From Microplitis mediator (Eukaryota; Arthropoda; Insecta; Hymenoptera; Braconidae): 64,000 nucleotides of DNA. Position 1 is the stretch's first letter. Every line of letters begins with the position of its first letter. The stretch is taken from NCBI RefSeq assembly GCF_029852145.1, contig NC_079977.1, positions 20,028,781-20,092,780 on the forward strand, read 5' to 3'. The position numbers were made by a program, and so were the translations under genes. Shown here piece by piece: positions 11,801 to 20,231 of the stretch. The notes below the pieces were generated by a model. The model ran no database searches. It saw only the letters and a list, made by a program, of their open reading frames with translations, and was not told the DNA's origin.

Positions 11801-14800
11801 AATGCTTTAATTTTTTTTTAATTAATTGATAAAAATTTGATACGCTTATGACAGTTGAAAATCATTGAAAATTTTTAAAAAGTGGGGGGGCATTGTCTGA
11901 GAATGGCCTTAATAACTCAATAAATATAAGTGATATCGAAAATCTAAAAAAAAAATTTGGAAAATCCAAAAGTTCACGTCTCGAAAGCTCATGTTATGTT
12001 TTTTTTTAAAAGTTAAATTTCGAATAAAATTGAACATCCCGCTCTTTTTCCATAGAAATTTCCATGGTAAATATACGGTAATAAAAGTAAAAAAAAAAAA
12101 TAAATAAGGAGAACATTCCTAATGAAAAATGGCGGCAGTGTGTGTTTGTTTACATGTAAGATTGCCGGTTTTAACCGTAATGATTTATTTTTAAAAAAAC
12201 GAGAAGGCCTACAGTAATGATTTTCGAAAGGAACCTTCTTTGCTTATTTCTGAAAATTTTGAAAAAAAAATTAAGTAGTTTCGTCAAGTTGTTCTCGAGA
12301 TATCCGTACCACGCCGTTTTTTTGAACCACAGACTAATGGACGTCCACGATAAATTTTTTTTAATGAACTTTTTTTTATATTAATACATATTAGACAAGT
12401 TAAAAAAAGTATCAGGATTATTTATTAGTGTTTCAGCTTTATATTGATGTGTTTTTCATAATGTGTAAGAGTAATAGAAAAAAAAAATATATGCACTTTA
12501 ATGAGTGGAAATCGTGTGACCTTGACAGGTCGGTTATAAAGCACAACCTCTCCGCTTCGCTTCCGAGGCGTGCAAAAGATTTTTAAAGAGGTGGGAATTT
12601 CCGGAACAAGTCTTGACTCCCGGAACTTTAGTTCCATAAACAATAATTTTTATTTAATGTTGAAAATGGGGTTCCACGCGGCTTCTGTCACATGGGCGCA
12701 TTGACGTTAAAGTAAGACAGCAGCCGCGCGGAATTCGATTTTCAACATTAAATAAAAATGATTGTTTATGGAACTAAAGTTCCGGAAGTCGAGACTTTTT
12801 CCAGAAATTCCCTCCTCTAAAAATCTTTTTTTAGATTTTCGATATCGCTTATATTTATTGAGTTATTAACAAAAAGCTAAGATTCTTCATTTTGTTTATG
12901 TTTTTTGTTGATAAAAAATTGAAAATTTAAAGAAGAAAAAAATTAAAAAACACATTTGCTCAAAATTTGATTCTGCATCGAATAAGCTATCACTCATATT
13001 TTTGCCACAATTCTAACGAATTTTTCCAGCAAATTCACACAGAATTTTTACAAAAATCTTCGTTACTATGTAACATAGTAAGGGTTACCATTCTAGCATA
13101 GGAATCAAAACTATTCTTTGCTCTCCGTGTATATAGAAAGATATTATCCTCATCCTCTCTGATTTCAGTAAAACTTAAGTATAAATCGTGCTTGAAATAG
13201 AAATTTTTCACTGTCATCTAAGTACGGAAGATTCAATTATGTATACAATACATGAGATGATTTGAGTATAATCTGGGTATAATTCTTAAAGCATACCAAA
13301 ATTTTCGTCAATTTCTACTGTACCGGAAATGAACGCAAGAGAAACTCAAATTTTCGGTATAAACAAATTCACAAGGGAGTTCAAACTTAACAGAAATTTT
13401 TTTTTTAACATGCGGAATATAGAAATTTACCTTATCCATTTTAGGCATGGCTTTGACAATTTTATAAGGCTCTTGACTTGGTTTAACAACTCGCGCTTCC
13501 TTCAACCAAGTTTCGCGACTTCTCAATGTATGGACACAATGCCTTGAATAAACAGCTTCGCCATTTTTCAAATGAGCAATTGGTACACAATCTGGTGGAT
13601 ACAATGCTTCATATTTCAATAAGTGCCTCGCCAATGCATACAACGGATGCCCTTTGTAATTAGAAATACTATCTGGTAATGGCTGTTCCATTTCCCTAAA
13701 TTTCGAAATGTAACTCTGTTAATATAACGATTTTAACCAAATAATAGATAGTCCTTACATAGTAAGTAATGACTCGTCTTCAGCTCTGGACAATGCACTA
13801 TTACTTTCGATCCAGGGTGATAATGTATCTGACCACCATTCTTGATCAATACGTTGCTTTCGTGTTACTGTTAACCAATGGGGGCAATAGCGTCTTGTAA
13901 CATCTTTTATGGTCCCTATTGAATTCCATGCTATTACATATAATACTGGTGACGGTGCTTTTTTCTAATCAAATCAGTAAAAACAAAATTTATCTAACAA
14001 AATATATCATTTTAAATTAAATTACCCAATAAAAAGAATCTATGTAGGATAGTATAGGAATTCATAGAAATCTATACAAAAAAGTATGGATTTACATAAG
14101 AATCCATACTGTGGATTCATACCCATGGTGAACCACGCAAGAATCTTTATGTATTTAATGCTTGATTCCTATGGGATACTTTCCGAAAATGCCGTGTGGG
14201 AATGCACATAAAAAGTTCAACAGGATTCCTACATGGATTTTTTTGTAGTAAACAATATAATTTATAAACAATAATTATAAAATAAACTCACATAAATATC
14301 AGATACACAGTGGACTTTTTCATCAGGTACTGAAACAGTTATCCAGCTTTCTTCATCTTCGACATAAACCTCAACCCACAAATACCTCGAATCTCTAACA
14401 TCAATAACTTCCCCCTCTTCATCCTCGTCCTCACTAGATAATACTTTTCTACTCTTGTCACTCACACTCTCTCTCTTGTCCACGTAATTCTTTTTTTTAA
14501 CTTCCTCCTTAACTAATCTGTTAATCCCCAATTTTTTTTTCTCACTAAACTCTTTTTCCGAGTCATCACTCTCCTCTTCTTCCCCATCTTCCTCTTCCTC
14601 CTTTTCTTCCTCATCCTCGTCATCAACGTCCATTTTCTTAACCTCAATTTTCTTATCCTTATTTTGACTTCTCGTTGATCTTTTTTTACTTTCAACTTCT
14701 TCCTTTTTAATCATCTTCTTATTTTCCTCCTTTTTAGTCCTCGATCTCATTGATCTCGATCCTTCTTTTCTTTCCTTAACATTTCCATCCTCTTCCATCT

Positions 14801-16343
14801 TAATTTTTTTCTCCTCCTTAATATCTTCATTTCTTTTCAATCTTTTTAGTCCTTTTCCTTCCTTCTCTTTATCATTTTTCAATTTGTTCAATCTTTTCCC
14901 TCCTTTTTCCTCTTCCTCACTCTCCTCTCCATCTTCACCCAATTTCTTCCCTCTTTTTTCTTCCACAACCTCTTCACTCCTTTTAAGTTTCTTCCCTCTC
15001 TCCCCTCCTTTGATTTCTTCTCCACCATCCTCATCTACTCCCTTCTCTTTATTATCTTCTTTACCCTCCGCTTCATTCCTCTTTAATTTTTTCACTCCTC
15101 CTTCCTTACCCCTCGCAAACTTCTCCCTCAATAACTCAGCCGCCCGTTTTTTCGCCTCTTCCTTCGCGAATTTATCAGCAACTTTCGAGTTTCCAACAAC
15201 CGAATCCTTCCTATTCTCACAAACTCTTCCATTCCCTCTTCCCCTTCCCCTCCCTCTTCCCTTAGCTTTAGCTCTAGCATTCAAAAGTCTGACCCCAATA
15301 TCCTCCTCAACTTTCTCCTTCTTAACTTTGGTTTCTTTGGGCCCTTCTTCCTCTTTCTTAACCCGAAACAGCTGATCCGATTTCGGTTTCATCACCGGAG
15401 GACAAAGAGACAAAACAAGCCGGGAATTGCATCCGATCGCCCTCAGTGCCGCAATAAACAACAAAACCCATTCCCTGTAATTCCTCACCTTCTTGTCCTT
15501 TAGTCTCTCAACCAAAATCTCTTTCGTAACGGGAGAATTTTCTTTATTAAATTCTATTTTTATTGTTCCCCTGAACCATCTAGTAAATTGTTGGATATAT
15601 TTTATATTAATCCTCCCTTTGGGGTAACTATTTGTCGGAATCAATGACAAAACAATCGACATAACCTCGGGATCATTAATCTGCTGATTGAGATGGAAAC
15701 CATGAGCCAACCAACAAAGAAGACCAACTTTATGAACCAATAGCTGATTAGAACGAACCCTAGCGTTCATTCTTTTAATCAATTGAGCTTCGAAGTCAAC
15801 TTTTTTTTTCTTACGATTGAAAACTGGGAGCCCGGTCCCTGGAAGCGTAATATTGACCCCTTCTTTGGGAATAGAATAGTCGGGAGGTTTCTCCTGGTTC
15901 TTCTGAACTTCTTGTTCAGCATCTGAACCAGAAGAATCTGACTCATTATCAAAGGAACCTAGACCGCTTTCATGTTTTAGCAAGAGATCGGCAATTTCGG
16001 TTGATAATTTTTGCTTTTTTGGTGACTTGGTCACCGTGGGTGCTAATCCCGATGAGGATGACGCTGATGCTGACGGCTCGACATTAATATTATTTAGTTT
16101 TTCTAGATTTTTCATCACCTCCAGCAGAAGGTCTGCGTTGGAAGCGGAAGTATCTGCGATGTCATCATCAGATTCTGATGAGCTGGATATTATTCTAGAT
16201 CTTACCTTTGCTCGAGGTGATTTCGAGGTTGACGCAGTTGGTTTTGATGTCGATGACGAAAAAAACGAACTGGTGAGATCGATCTTGGAGGCTGGTACCA
16301 GGAACTCGTTGCTGCTGTCGGAACTTTCATCTTCGGATGACAT
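3673..16343 (-). CDS. XPC: XPC/Rad4 nucleotide-excision-repair damage sensor (five exons)
   Basis: XPC binds helix-distorting DNA lesions in the nucleus and starts global-genome nucleotide excision repair. Join on the minus strand: 16343-14292, 13964-13759, 13695-13431, 9139-8971, 4079-3673; 3099 nt, 1032 aa plus stop. All introns are GT-AG and all phases agree. The order is an acidic/Ser-rich N-terminus, the first part of the transglutaminase-like fold (about residues 175-320), a long Lys/Glu-rich insert, the second part of that fold (about 660-750), then BHD1, BHD2 and BHD3 (about 755-960) and a Lys-rich tail. Motifs such as HPLYALARHLLKYEALYP, VPRNEYGNV and GYVVCEE fit the family as I know it. 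The start is the ATG at 16343; the open frame runs four codons further to a GTG. Two introns of 4.3 and 4.9 kb are packed with transposons. Identity is secure. Confidence 0.96.
4321..5098. mobile_element. CCCGGG...CCCGGG word element (CATGATCAGG) with tRNA-like core
   Basis: Termini are perfect 21-bp inverted repeats beginning CCCGGGAAAAAATGATC. Both arms consist of the drifting decamers CATGAACAGG and CATGATCAGGCCTG, a partly self-complementary word. The centre (4450-4740) is AT-rich and carries a tRNA-like module. Flanking dinucleotides are AA and TA, so a duplication is not proven here. Confidence 0.75.
4566..4641 (-). pseudogene. tRNA-like module inside the CATGATCAGG element
   Basis: The minus strand has GGTCAGTGGGTAGCGAG, resembling a Pol III A box / D arm, and GGTTCAAATCC, matching the B box / T arm, at tRNA-like spacing. 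T runs follow downstream. Acceptor and T stems do not pair properly, so this is not a working tRNA; it is a tRNA-derived promoter remnant or SINE head. Confidence 0.5.
5134..5704 (+). pseudogene. 3' end of a non-LTR retrotransposon (LINE) ORF2
   Basis: Translation gives NRVDAVQRKFLKSLSY, then NLSTRRQITDDLF, and after a one-base frameshift YKIINGLIDSPDIL and NRLYNRIANQVN...DIDFFG. This is the typical C-terminal tail downstream of the reverse transcriptase in jockey/I/R1-like LINEs. A (TAAA)n tail at 5685-5704 marks the 3' end. It is strongly 5'-truncated and frameshifted, hence inactive. It sits in XPC intron 4, antisense to the gene. Confidence 0.75.
5740..5925. repeat. ACACGGAGAAAA end with ACGATACTGTAT-word block
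   Basis: Starts with TACACGGAGAAAAAAA, the terminus used by the TA-flanked elements, followed by drifting copies of a CTGTATCGTT / AACGATACAG word. The opposite terminus is missing, so it appears truncated. Confidence 0.5.
7476..8825. mobile_element. Probable TIR element AGGAGAGACCGGGGC, interrupted
   Basis: Left AGGAGAGACCGGGGCGC and the complement of the right end (AGGGAGACCGGGGCACG) are imperfect inverted repeats with an adjacent ACGGCCC. The element at 7962-8708 lies inside it. No flanking duplication was found. Confidence 0.4.
7962..8708. mobile_element. CCCTGATTAAAAAAG TIR element with 91-bp array (copy 1)
   Basis: Near-perfect inverted termini of more than 35 bp, beginning CCCTGATTAAAAAAGTGAA. 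Flanked by TT on both sides. The interior holds about five 91-bp repeats built from an ATTGAAAAAGATTGAAATG word. A longer relative with about twelve units is at 21303-22685. The open frame near 8552 is a by-product of the repeat. Confidence 0.85.
8836..8873. repeat. (TTA)n microsatellite
   Basis: Uninterrupted run of about a dozen TTA triplets, about 100 bp from XPC exon 4 on its intron 4 side. Confidence 0.9.
8971..9139 (-). CDS. XPC: XPC exon 4 (BHD2)
   Basis: 56 codons plus one base. Content FTGQLVKDQPLELFGKW, QTNQYDPPQAKNGIVPRNEY and GNVDLFKQCMLPKGTVHI matches BHD2. The acceptor is TTAAAAATAG; using the next AG downstream would put a stop in frame. The donor is GTAAGT. Confidence 0.93.
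9535..10552. mobile_element. hAT-like fold-back, TSD ATACTCAT
   Basis: Inverted termini start TAGGCTGTATGAAAAAAATC. The two halves are inverted copies of each other meeting near 10050, so it is a fold-back of nearly 500-bp arms. Flanking 8-bp direct repeats ATACTCAT are perfect (9527-9534 and 10553-10560) and fit nTnnnnAn. It is internally related to the 32.5-33.5 kb fold-back (shared ataagaataacat and cgatgcgtcatagga stretches). No transposase. Confidence 0.88.
10745..10806 (-). pseudogene. tRNA-like module (XPC intron 3)
   Basis: The minus strand has CGTCAAGGCTACGTCACG followed by CACAAGTTCGAAACC; the latter matches the Pol III B box with one mismatch. It is followed by TTTT and longer T runs. 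The cloverleaf is not convincing. Like the 4566 and 42475 modules, it lies next to an AT-rich stretch within word-repeat DNA. Confidence 0.45.
11417..11910. repeat. Inverted repeat, arms from AGGGCATTCTCAG
   Basis: AAGGGCATTCTCAGAAAGTG on the left pairs with the 11880-11910 stretch ending TGAGAATGGCCTT. The arms also share a gacagttgaaaatca segment. Probably a separate nested fold-back. Confidence 0.6.
11955..12574 (+). mobile_element. GCACGCCTCG MITE, copy 1
   Basis: About 620 bp, ending CTTCGCTTCCGAGGCGTGCA. The left end carries a decayed TTCACGTCTCGAAAGC inverted match plus a shared ttggaaaatccaaaag lead-in. It is colinear with copies at 62030-62649 and (inverted) 38714-39333. Short frames inside are repeat shadows. 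Confidence 0.8.
12607..12798. repeat. 192-bp fold-back hairpin
   Basis: Arms of about 85 bp (gtcttgactcccggaac... against ...gttccggaagtcgagac) flank a GC-richer loop that includes cacatgggcgcattgacg. Arm pairing is nearly complete, suggesting a recent or conserved hairpin. Confidence 0.7.
13431..13695 (-). CDS. XPC: XPC exon 3 (BHD1)
   Basis: One base plus 88 codons. It carries the BHD1 signature EQPLPDSISNYKGHPLYAL, then GEAVYSRHCVHTLRSR and KEARVVKP. It ends after MPKMDK at a GTAAAT donor. The intron before it is only 63 bp (13696-13758). Confidence 0.95.
13759..13964 (-). CDS. XPC: XPC exon 2
   Basis: Encodes KKAPSPVLYVIAWNSIG and the block RRYCPHWLTVTRKQR, the C-terminal half of the transglutaminase-like domain, followed by the EWWSDTLSPW helix. 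It ends in phase 2 (AT before GTAAGG), completed to ATG by exon 3. Confidence 0.94.
14024..14248. mobile_element. GGATTCCTATGG-word element in XPC intron 1
   Basis: Starts CCCAATAAAAAGAATCTATG and ends with a diverged complement (complement of the right end begins CTACAAAAAAATCCATG). TA flanks both sides. The interior is a GGAATCCATAG-type word. Removing it and one TA leaves a 100-bp intron. The right terminus lacks a clean GGG, so boundaries are tentative. Confidence 0.5.
14292..16343 (-). CDS. XPC: XPC exon 1
   Basis: 684 codons, ending in phase 0 at a GTGAGT donor after the peptide VHCVSDIY. It begins MSSEDESSDSSNEFLVPAS. The middle (about residues 330-650) is almost entirely Lys, Glu, Asp and Arg with basic clusters, probably disordered and nuclear-targeting. 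Its complement is a Ser/Phe-rich open frame that is only a shadow. Confidence 0.95.
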
Positions 16344-16379
16344 TTTTTTTTTCACATTAAAATTTTTTTATATTTAAAA

Positions 16380-16470
16380 CTTGTTTATAAACACTGACAC
16401 TGAACTTGAGTTGCTGGTGTAAACATAACCGCGTACCGCGTCGGGCACGTGGGTAGAGGGGGGAAGATGG
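16380..16470 (-). promoter_or_regulatory. Candidate XPC promoter region with E-box
   Basis: A GC-richer patch just upstream of the XPC ATG, unlike its AT-rich surroundings, with CGCGTACCGCG and a perfect E-box CACGTG at 16446-16451. No TATA box was seen. Promoter function is inferred from position only. Confidence 0.4.
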
Positions 16471-16881
16471 TAAGTCAGCACTGGATGATAAAAAAGGAAT
16501 TTTTGAAAAAATGGCGGGAAAATTTAATTTTTTGAATTTTATAAAATTTAACGTGATGAAATTTTGAAAAATTTTATGCGATTTAATAAAATTTTGAAAA
16601 TTTCTGAGTCACTATCAATAAAAAAAAGTTTTACGAATTTTTTTTTAATTTTACAAGATTTTATTTTACAAAATGATCGAAAATTTAACGAAAATTTTTG
16701 ATTTATAATTCACGATAAAAAAATTAATAAAAATCGACGCCACTAAATTTTGAAAATTTTGTGACACGAAATCGTTGAGAAAAAAATTATTTAATTGAAT
16801 CCCATGTGATTCTCAAAAATTGTATTTAATTTTTTAATTTTGTTTCTTTTCATAATTTTTTGTTTTTATAATATAAACATC
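16471..16881. other. AT-rich intergenic DNA
   Basis: Dominated by AAATTTT-type short words (aaaattttgaaaatttt) repeated in both orientations; the same texture returns at 18110-18860. No gene seen. Confidence 0.5.
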
Positions 16882-18109
16882 AGGTAAAAGACCCAGTCAT
16901 TGAGCCTGGCCCAGTTTCTGAGCTTTTCAACTTTTTTCTTTCTTACTTAAAAAACTATAACTTTAAAAAGAAAATCAATTTTTTCTTAATTTATTGTAAT
17001 TTATTCTGAGCCTAATTAATGGAAATTTGAAAAACATAGAAAATATTAATTGAATAAAAACAAATATTTTAGCCTTAAGTGGCCAAGGAAGCCATTTTTT
17101 AAGTAGAGTTTAAACAATTTACGTTAGGAGGTACGACGATTGAATCTGTGCACTAATTATCATGTAAGTAAAAAAATTTAACTAAAAATAGATGGATAGA
17201 TCAATATTTAATTAAAATTTATTCTAATAAATTTATAAAACATATTAAAATGAGTTTTGTTGTTGAAATTTGAGGGTCAATAACTAGGCTCAATTTTAAA
17301 AGTATGGTGGAGTTGTTGAGCCTAAAATTATATCTTACTGCGAGCGAAGTTGTCTGTTTAATTACATGTCTATAAAATGCAAAAATTGCAATATTTATAA
17401 TTTTCTTAAATTATTTCCTGCTATTACTCATAATACAGTGATAAATTAACATTTAATATTCATTTTTAAAAATAAAAGATTATAATTAGATCTTGAAAGT
17501 ACATATTCTTGGAGTGATAAAATTATTGTAAAAATAATGCCAATTTCGATAGTATTTAAATTGTTATGACTCTTTTAGTTGAATAATATTTTTATTATGA
17601 CAAAATTAATTTTTTTGTTTTTTTATTCAAGAGTTTTAAAAAAAAGACAACGAGTTACGATGAAAAATAATGAGAACAGGCACTAGCTAAAGTGACTTTA
17701 ATTATTTACATTTTAAATATTGAAAATTTATGTTTTTGTTATAATAAATATTTAATTTATTTATCTAAATGATAGTTTTAGTTTATTGAAACTTGGTAAG
17801 GTACTTCACAACCTAATCATGATTTGTGTAATTTGAGGATCAGAAACTAGGCCACTGTGAGGGTCAGAAACTGCGACCTGAAAAATTCTGCGGATCAGAA
17901 ACTAAGTCTCTGAATGTCAATTTTTAAAACGTCAATTCAAATTATTAATAAAATTCAAATAATTATTTTACGCGCATGACTTTATTTGACAAATCATAAA
18001 CTAGTCGATAAAATTATTATTTTTCTCATTAAATTAAATCTTACATTAATTATTATAGTATAACCCTAACCGACACTCTAAAAAGGTCAGAATCTGGGTC
18101 CCTTACCTT
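16882..18109 (+). mobile_element. ggtaagggaccc-ended TIR element, copy A
   Basis: Left end AGGTAAAAGACCCAG, right end the complement of AAGGTAAGGGACCCAG. The interior ends are patterned by 'cagtttctgacc'-like words. The copy at 55781-57240 is homologous in the opposite orientation, and a fragment lies at 2735-3215. No coding capacity and no convincing longer target duplication. Confidence 0.8.
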
Positions 18110-19127
18110 AAATGAATTTGTAAATTTTTATAAAATTTCAGGCAATTTAACAGAATATCATAAAAATCAATTTTATGAAATTTTTAGAATTCTATTAAAT
18201 TTTATGAAATTCTAAATCATTAAAAGACAAATTTGTTTATTAAATTCTTGCAAAATTCGATTCCATAAAATTTTTATCATTTGTATCAAATTTTAATTTG
18301 CTATAAAAAAAAATTAAATTTGTAAATTTTCATAAAATTTCAGGCATTCAATGAAATTTAATAAAAATCAATTTTATTGAATTCATAAAATTTGTAAAAA
18401 TTTCATTTAATTTTTAATCATCAGTAAAAAAAATTATTCTAATAAATTCTTGCAAAATTTGATTCCTAAAAATTTTATTTAATTTTTTGTAATTTTATAA
18501 ATTTTTAGTCTGAAGAAAAAAAAAAATAATTTACAAAATTTCAGGCAATTAAATAAAATTTCACAAAAATCAATTTTACCAAATTTATAAAATTTTGTGT
18601 CAGCAAAAAATTATCATAGAAAATTTAAATAAATTTAAAAATAAAAATTTACGAGGAAAAAAATCACCCAACAAATTTATAAAATAAATTTTTCAAAAAA
18701 TCTGGAAAATAAAAATTTACCATCAAATTTGTAAAAAATTTCATTAAAATTTAGAATAATTTTTTATCAAAAAAATTTTCCATTCTTTATTCAAATAATT
18801 TTTTTCCTGCCAGATAATTTAAAAAAAAATTCTCGTCAAAAACTAAAAATTTCACGCCTCGAATTTTTCATCCCTTTTTTGCAACTCCGAAATTTTAAAC
18901 CCAAAAAAATTAAATTTTATCATACATATATTTTTTAATACAATATATATTATTTTAATATATTCAATAACATTTATAATATTTTGTGAAAAGATATTAC
19001 AGTGCAATGTACACGTATATAATATATTACATTTAATTTACGTATATAATTAATAAATACAATGGCATTGAATGTTATTTAGCAAAAAAAAATTTTAAAA
19101 AGTTTTAATTAAAATTAAAATTAATAA
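18110..19127. other. AT-rich intergenic DNA
   Basis: Many imperfect repeats of ATAAAATTTCAGGCAATT and AAATTTATAAAATT. No gene or bounded element was recognised. Confidence 0.5.
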
Positions 19128-19130
19128 TTA

Positions 19131-20078
19131 CACCGGCACACAAAAAAAAATAAGTTCTCTGTACTTTTGACGGGACCGATTTATTTCCATGTATTTTGAC
19201 CCGCTGAATCCGAATCCGAGGTCCGTTTAACCCGTACACCCTCAGATTTTTAGAAAACTTTAAAAAACCTCTAAAATACACTAAAATCGACCGTTTTTTA
19301 AATTTATAAATTTTTTTAACCCTAACTAAGCATGATTTTTATGTATTTCGGTCCTCCACATACTAACCTGAAGTTTATTTAAAACATTAGCCATTTAAAG
19401 TCTGAGTAAATTCCAAAAAACCCCAAAAAATTGCAAAAAAGCAAAAAAATTCTTAGTATTGTGATGAAAAAAATTTTATAGGGCTAAATAAATAATTATT
19501 TTCATGTATGTTTATCTGTCACATATAATTCTCGAACATCCATGGCTCAGACATCTCTAAAATTTTAAATAAATGGCGAAAATTCCCAAAAAATCGAAAA
19601 AAATAAACTTTGGTATAACAAAAATCATTTTTTAAATCGAAATAAATAAAAGAAATCATATTGTTCGATCTGTGATATATATATAAAAAATATTTTGGCC
19701 TAAAACATAAAAAAATTTTAATATGCTTCAAAAAATTTTTTTCATCACAACACTAAGAATTTTTTTGCTTTTTTGCAATTTTTTGGGGTTTTTTGGAATT
19801 TCCTCAGACTTTAAATGGCTGATGTTTTAAATAAACTTCAGGTTAGTATGTGGAGGACCGAAATACATAAAAATCATGCTTAGTTAGGGTTAAAAAAATT
19901 TATAAATTTAAAAAACGGTCGATTTTTGTGTATTTTTGAGGTTTTTTAAAGTTTTCTAAAAATCTGAGGGTGTACGGGTTAAACGGACCTCGGATTCAGA
20001 TTCAGCGGGTCAAAATACATGGGAATAAATCGGTCCCGTCAAAAGTACAGAGAAATTATTTTTTTTTGTGTGCCGGTG
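19131..20078. mobile_element. Fold-back element CACCGGCACAC, TSD TTA
   Basis: Perfect terminal CACCGGCACAC with arms of about 300 bp that pair almost base for base (for example cggacctcggattc near each end). Flanking TTA on both sides (19128-19130 and 20079-20081) fits PIF/Harbinger-type target choice. It begins 42 bp past the TOLLIP stop codon. Confidence 0.85.
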
Positions 20079-20120
20079 TTATATATTTTTTTTTTTGGCC
20101 GATAAGAAATAAGACAATAA

Positions 20121-20231
20121 CTACTCTGTCATTTGTAATAATGAATTAATAGTCATATCTTTTTTTCCATTGTTTGCGTCATAAACAGATTTAATAACTT
20201 CTTTATCAATATTCGGAAACATTTCAGCGAT
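20121..20231 (-). CDS. TOLLIP: TOLLIP exon 6 (CUE)
   Basis: 36 codons plus TAG: IAEMFPNIDKEVIKSVYDAN, ending INSLLQMTE. The Met-Phe-Pro and Leu-Leu motifs are the ubiquitin-binding features of CUE domains. Too short to stand out as an open frame on its own. Confidence 0.94.
   Translation of the reverse strand: MAEMFPNIDKEVIKSVYDANNGKKDMTINSLLQMTE

Larger units (their letters stand above)
11158..13129. mobile_element. TIR element CACGGAGAG...CTCTCCGTG, TA-flanked, composite
   Basis: Ends CACGGAGAGAAAAGAATAG and its complement lie between TA dinucleotides. Long arms pair inward (for example the gaagatttttgtaaaaatc stretch with 13050-13070). It contains three further inverted structures: 11417-11910, the 11955-12574 MITE and the 12607-12798 hairpin. 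No coding capacity. Confidence 0.75.
9140..13430 (-). other. XPC intron 3, transposon-filled
   Basis: A 4.3-kb intron holding a fold-back at 9535-10552, a GGTATAATTC-type word patch on either side (9424-9540 and about 13200-13330), a tRNA-like module and a 2-kb nested TIR element. A CCCTAGCGAATTCGG terminus lies at 9422, but its partner end was not identified. Confidence 0.65.

Noticed and set aside
14884..15375. 163-residue Ser/Phe/Pro-rich plus-strand frame
   Set aside because: Exact antisense of the Lys/Glu-rich part of XPC exon 1; its openness follows from that composition.
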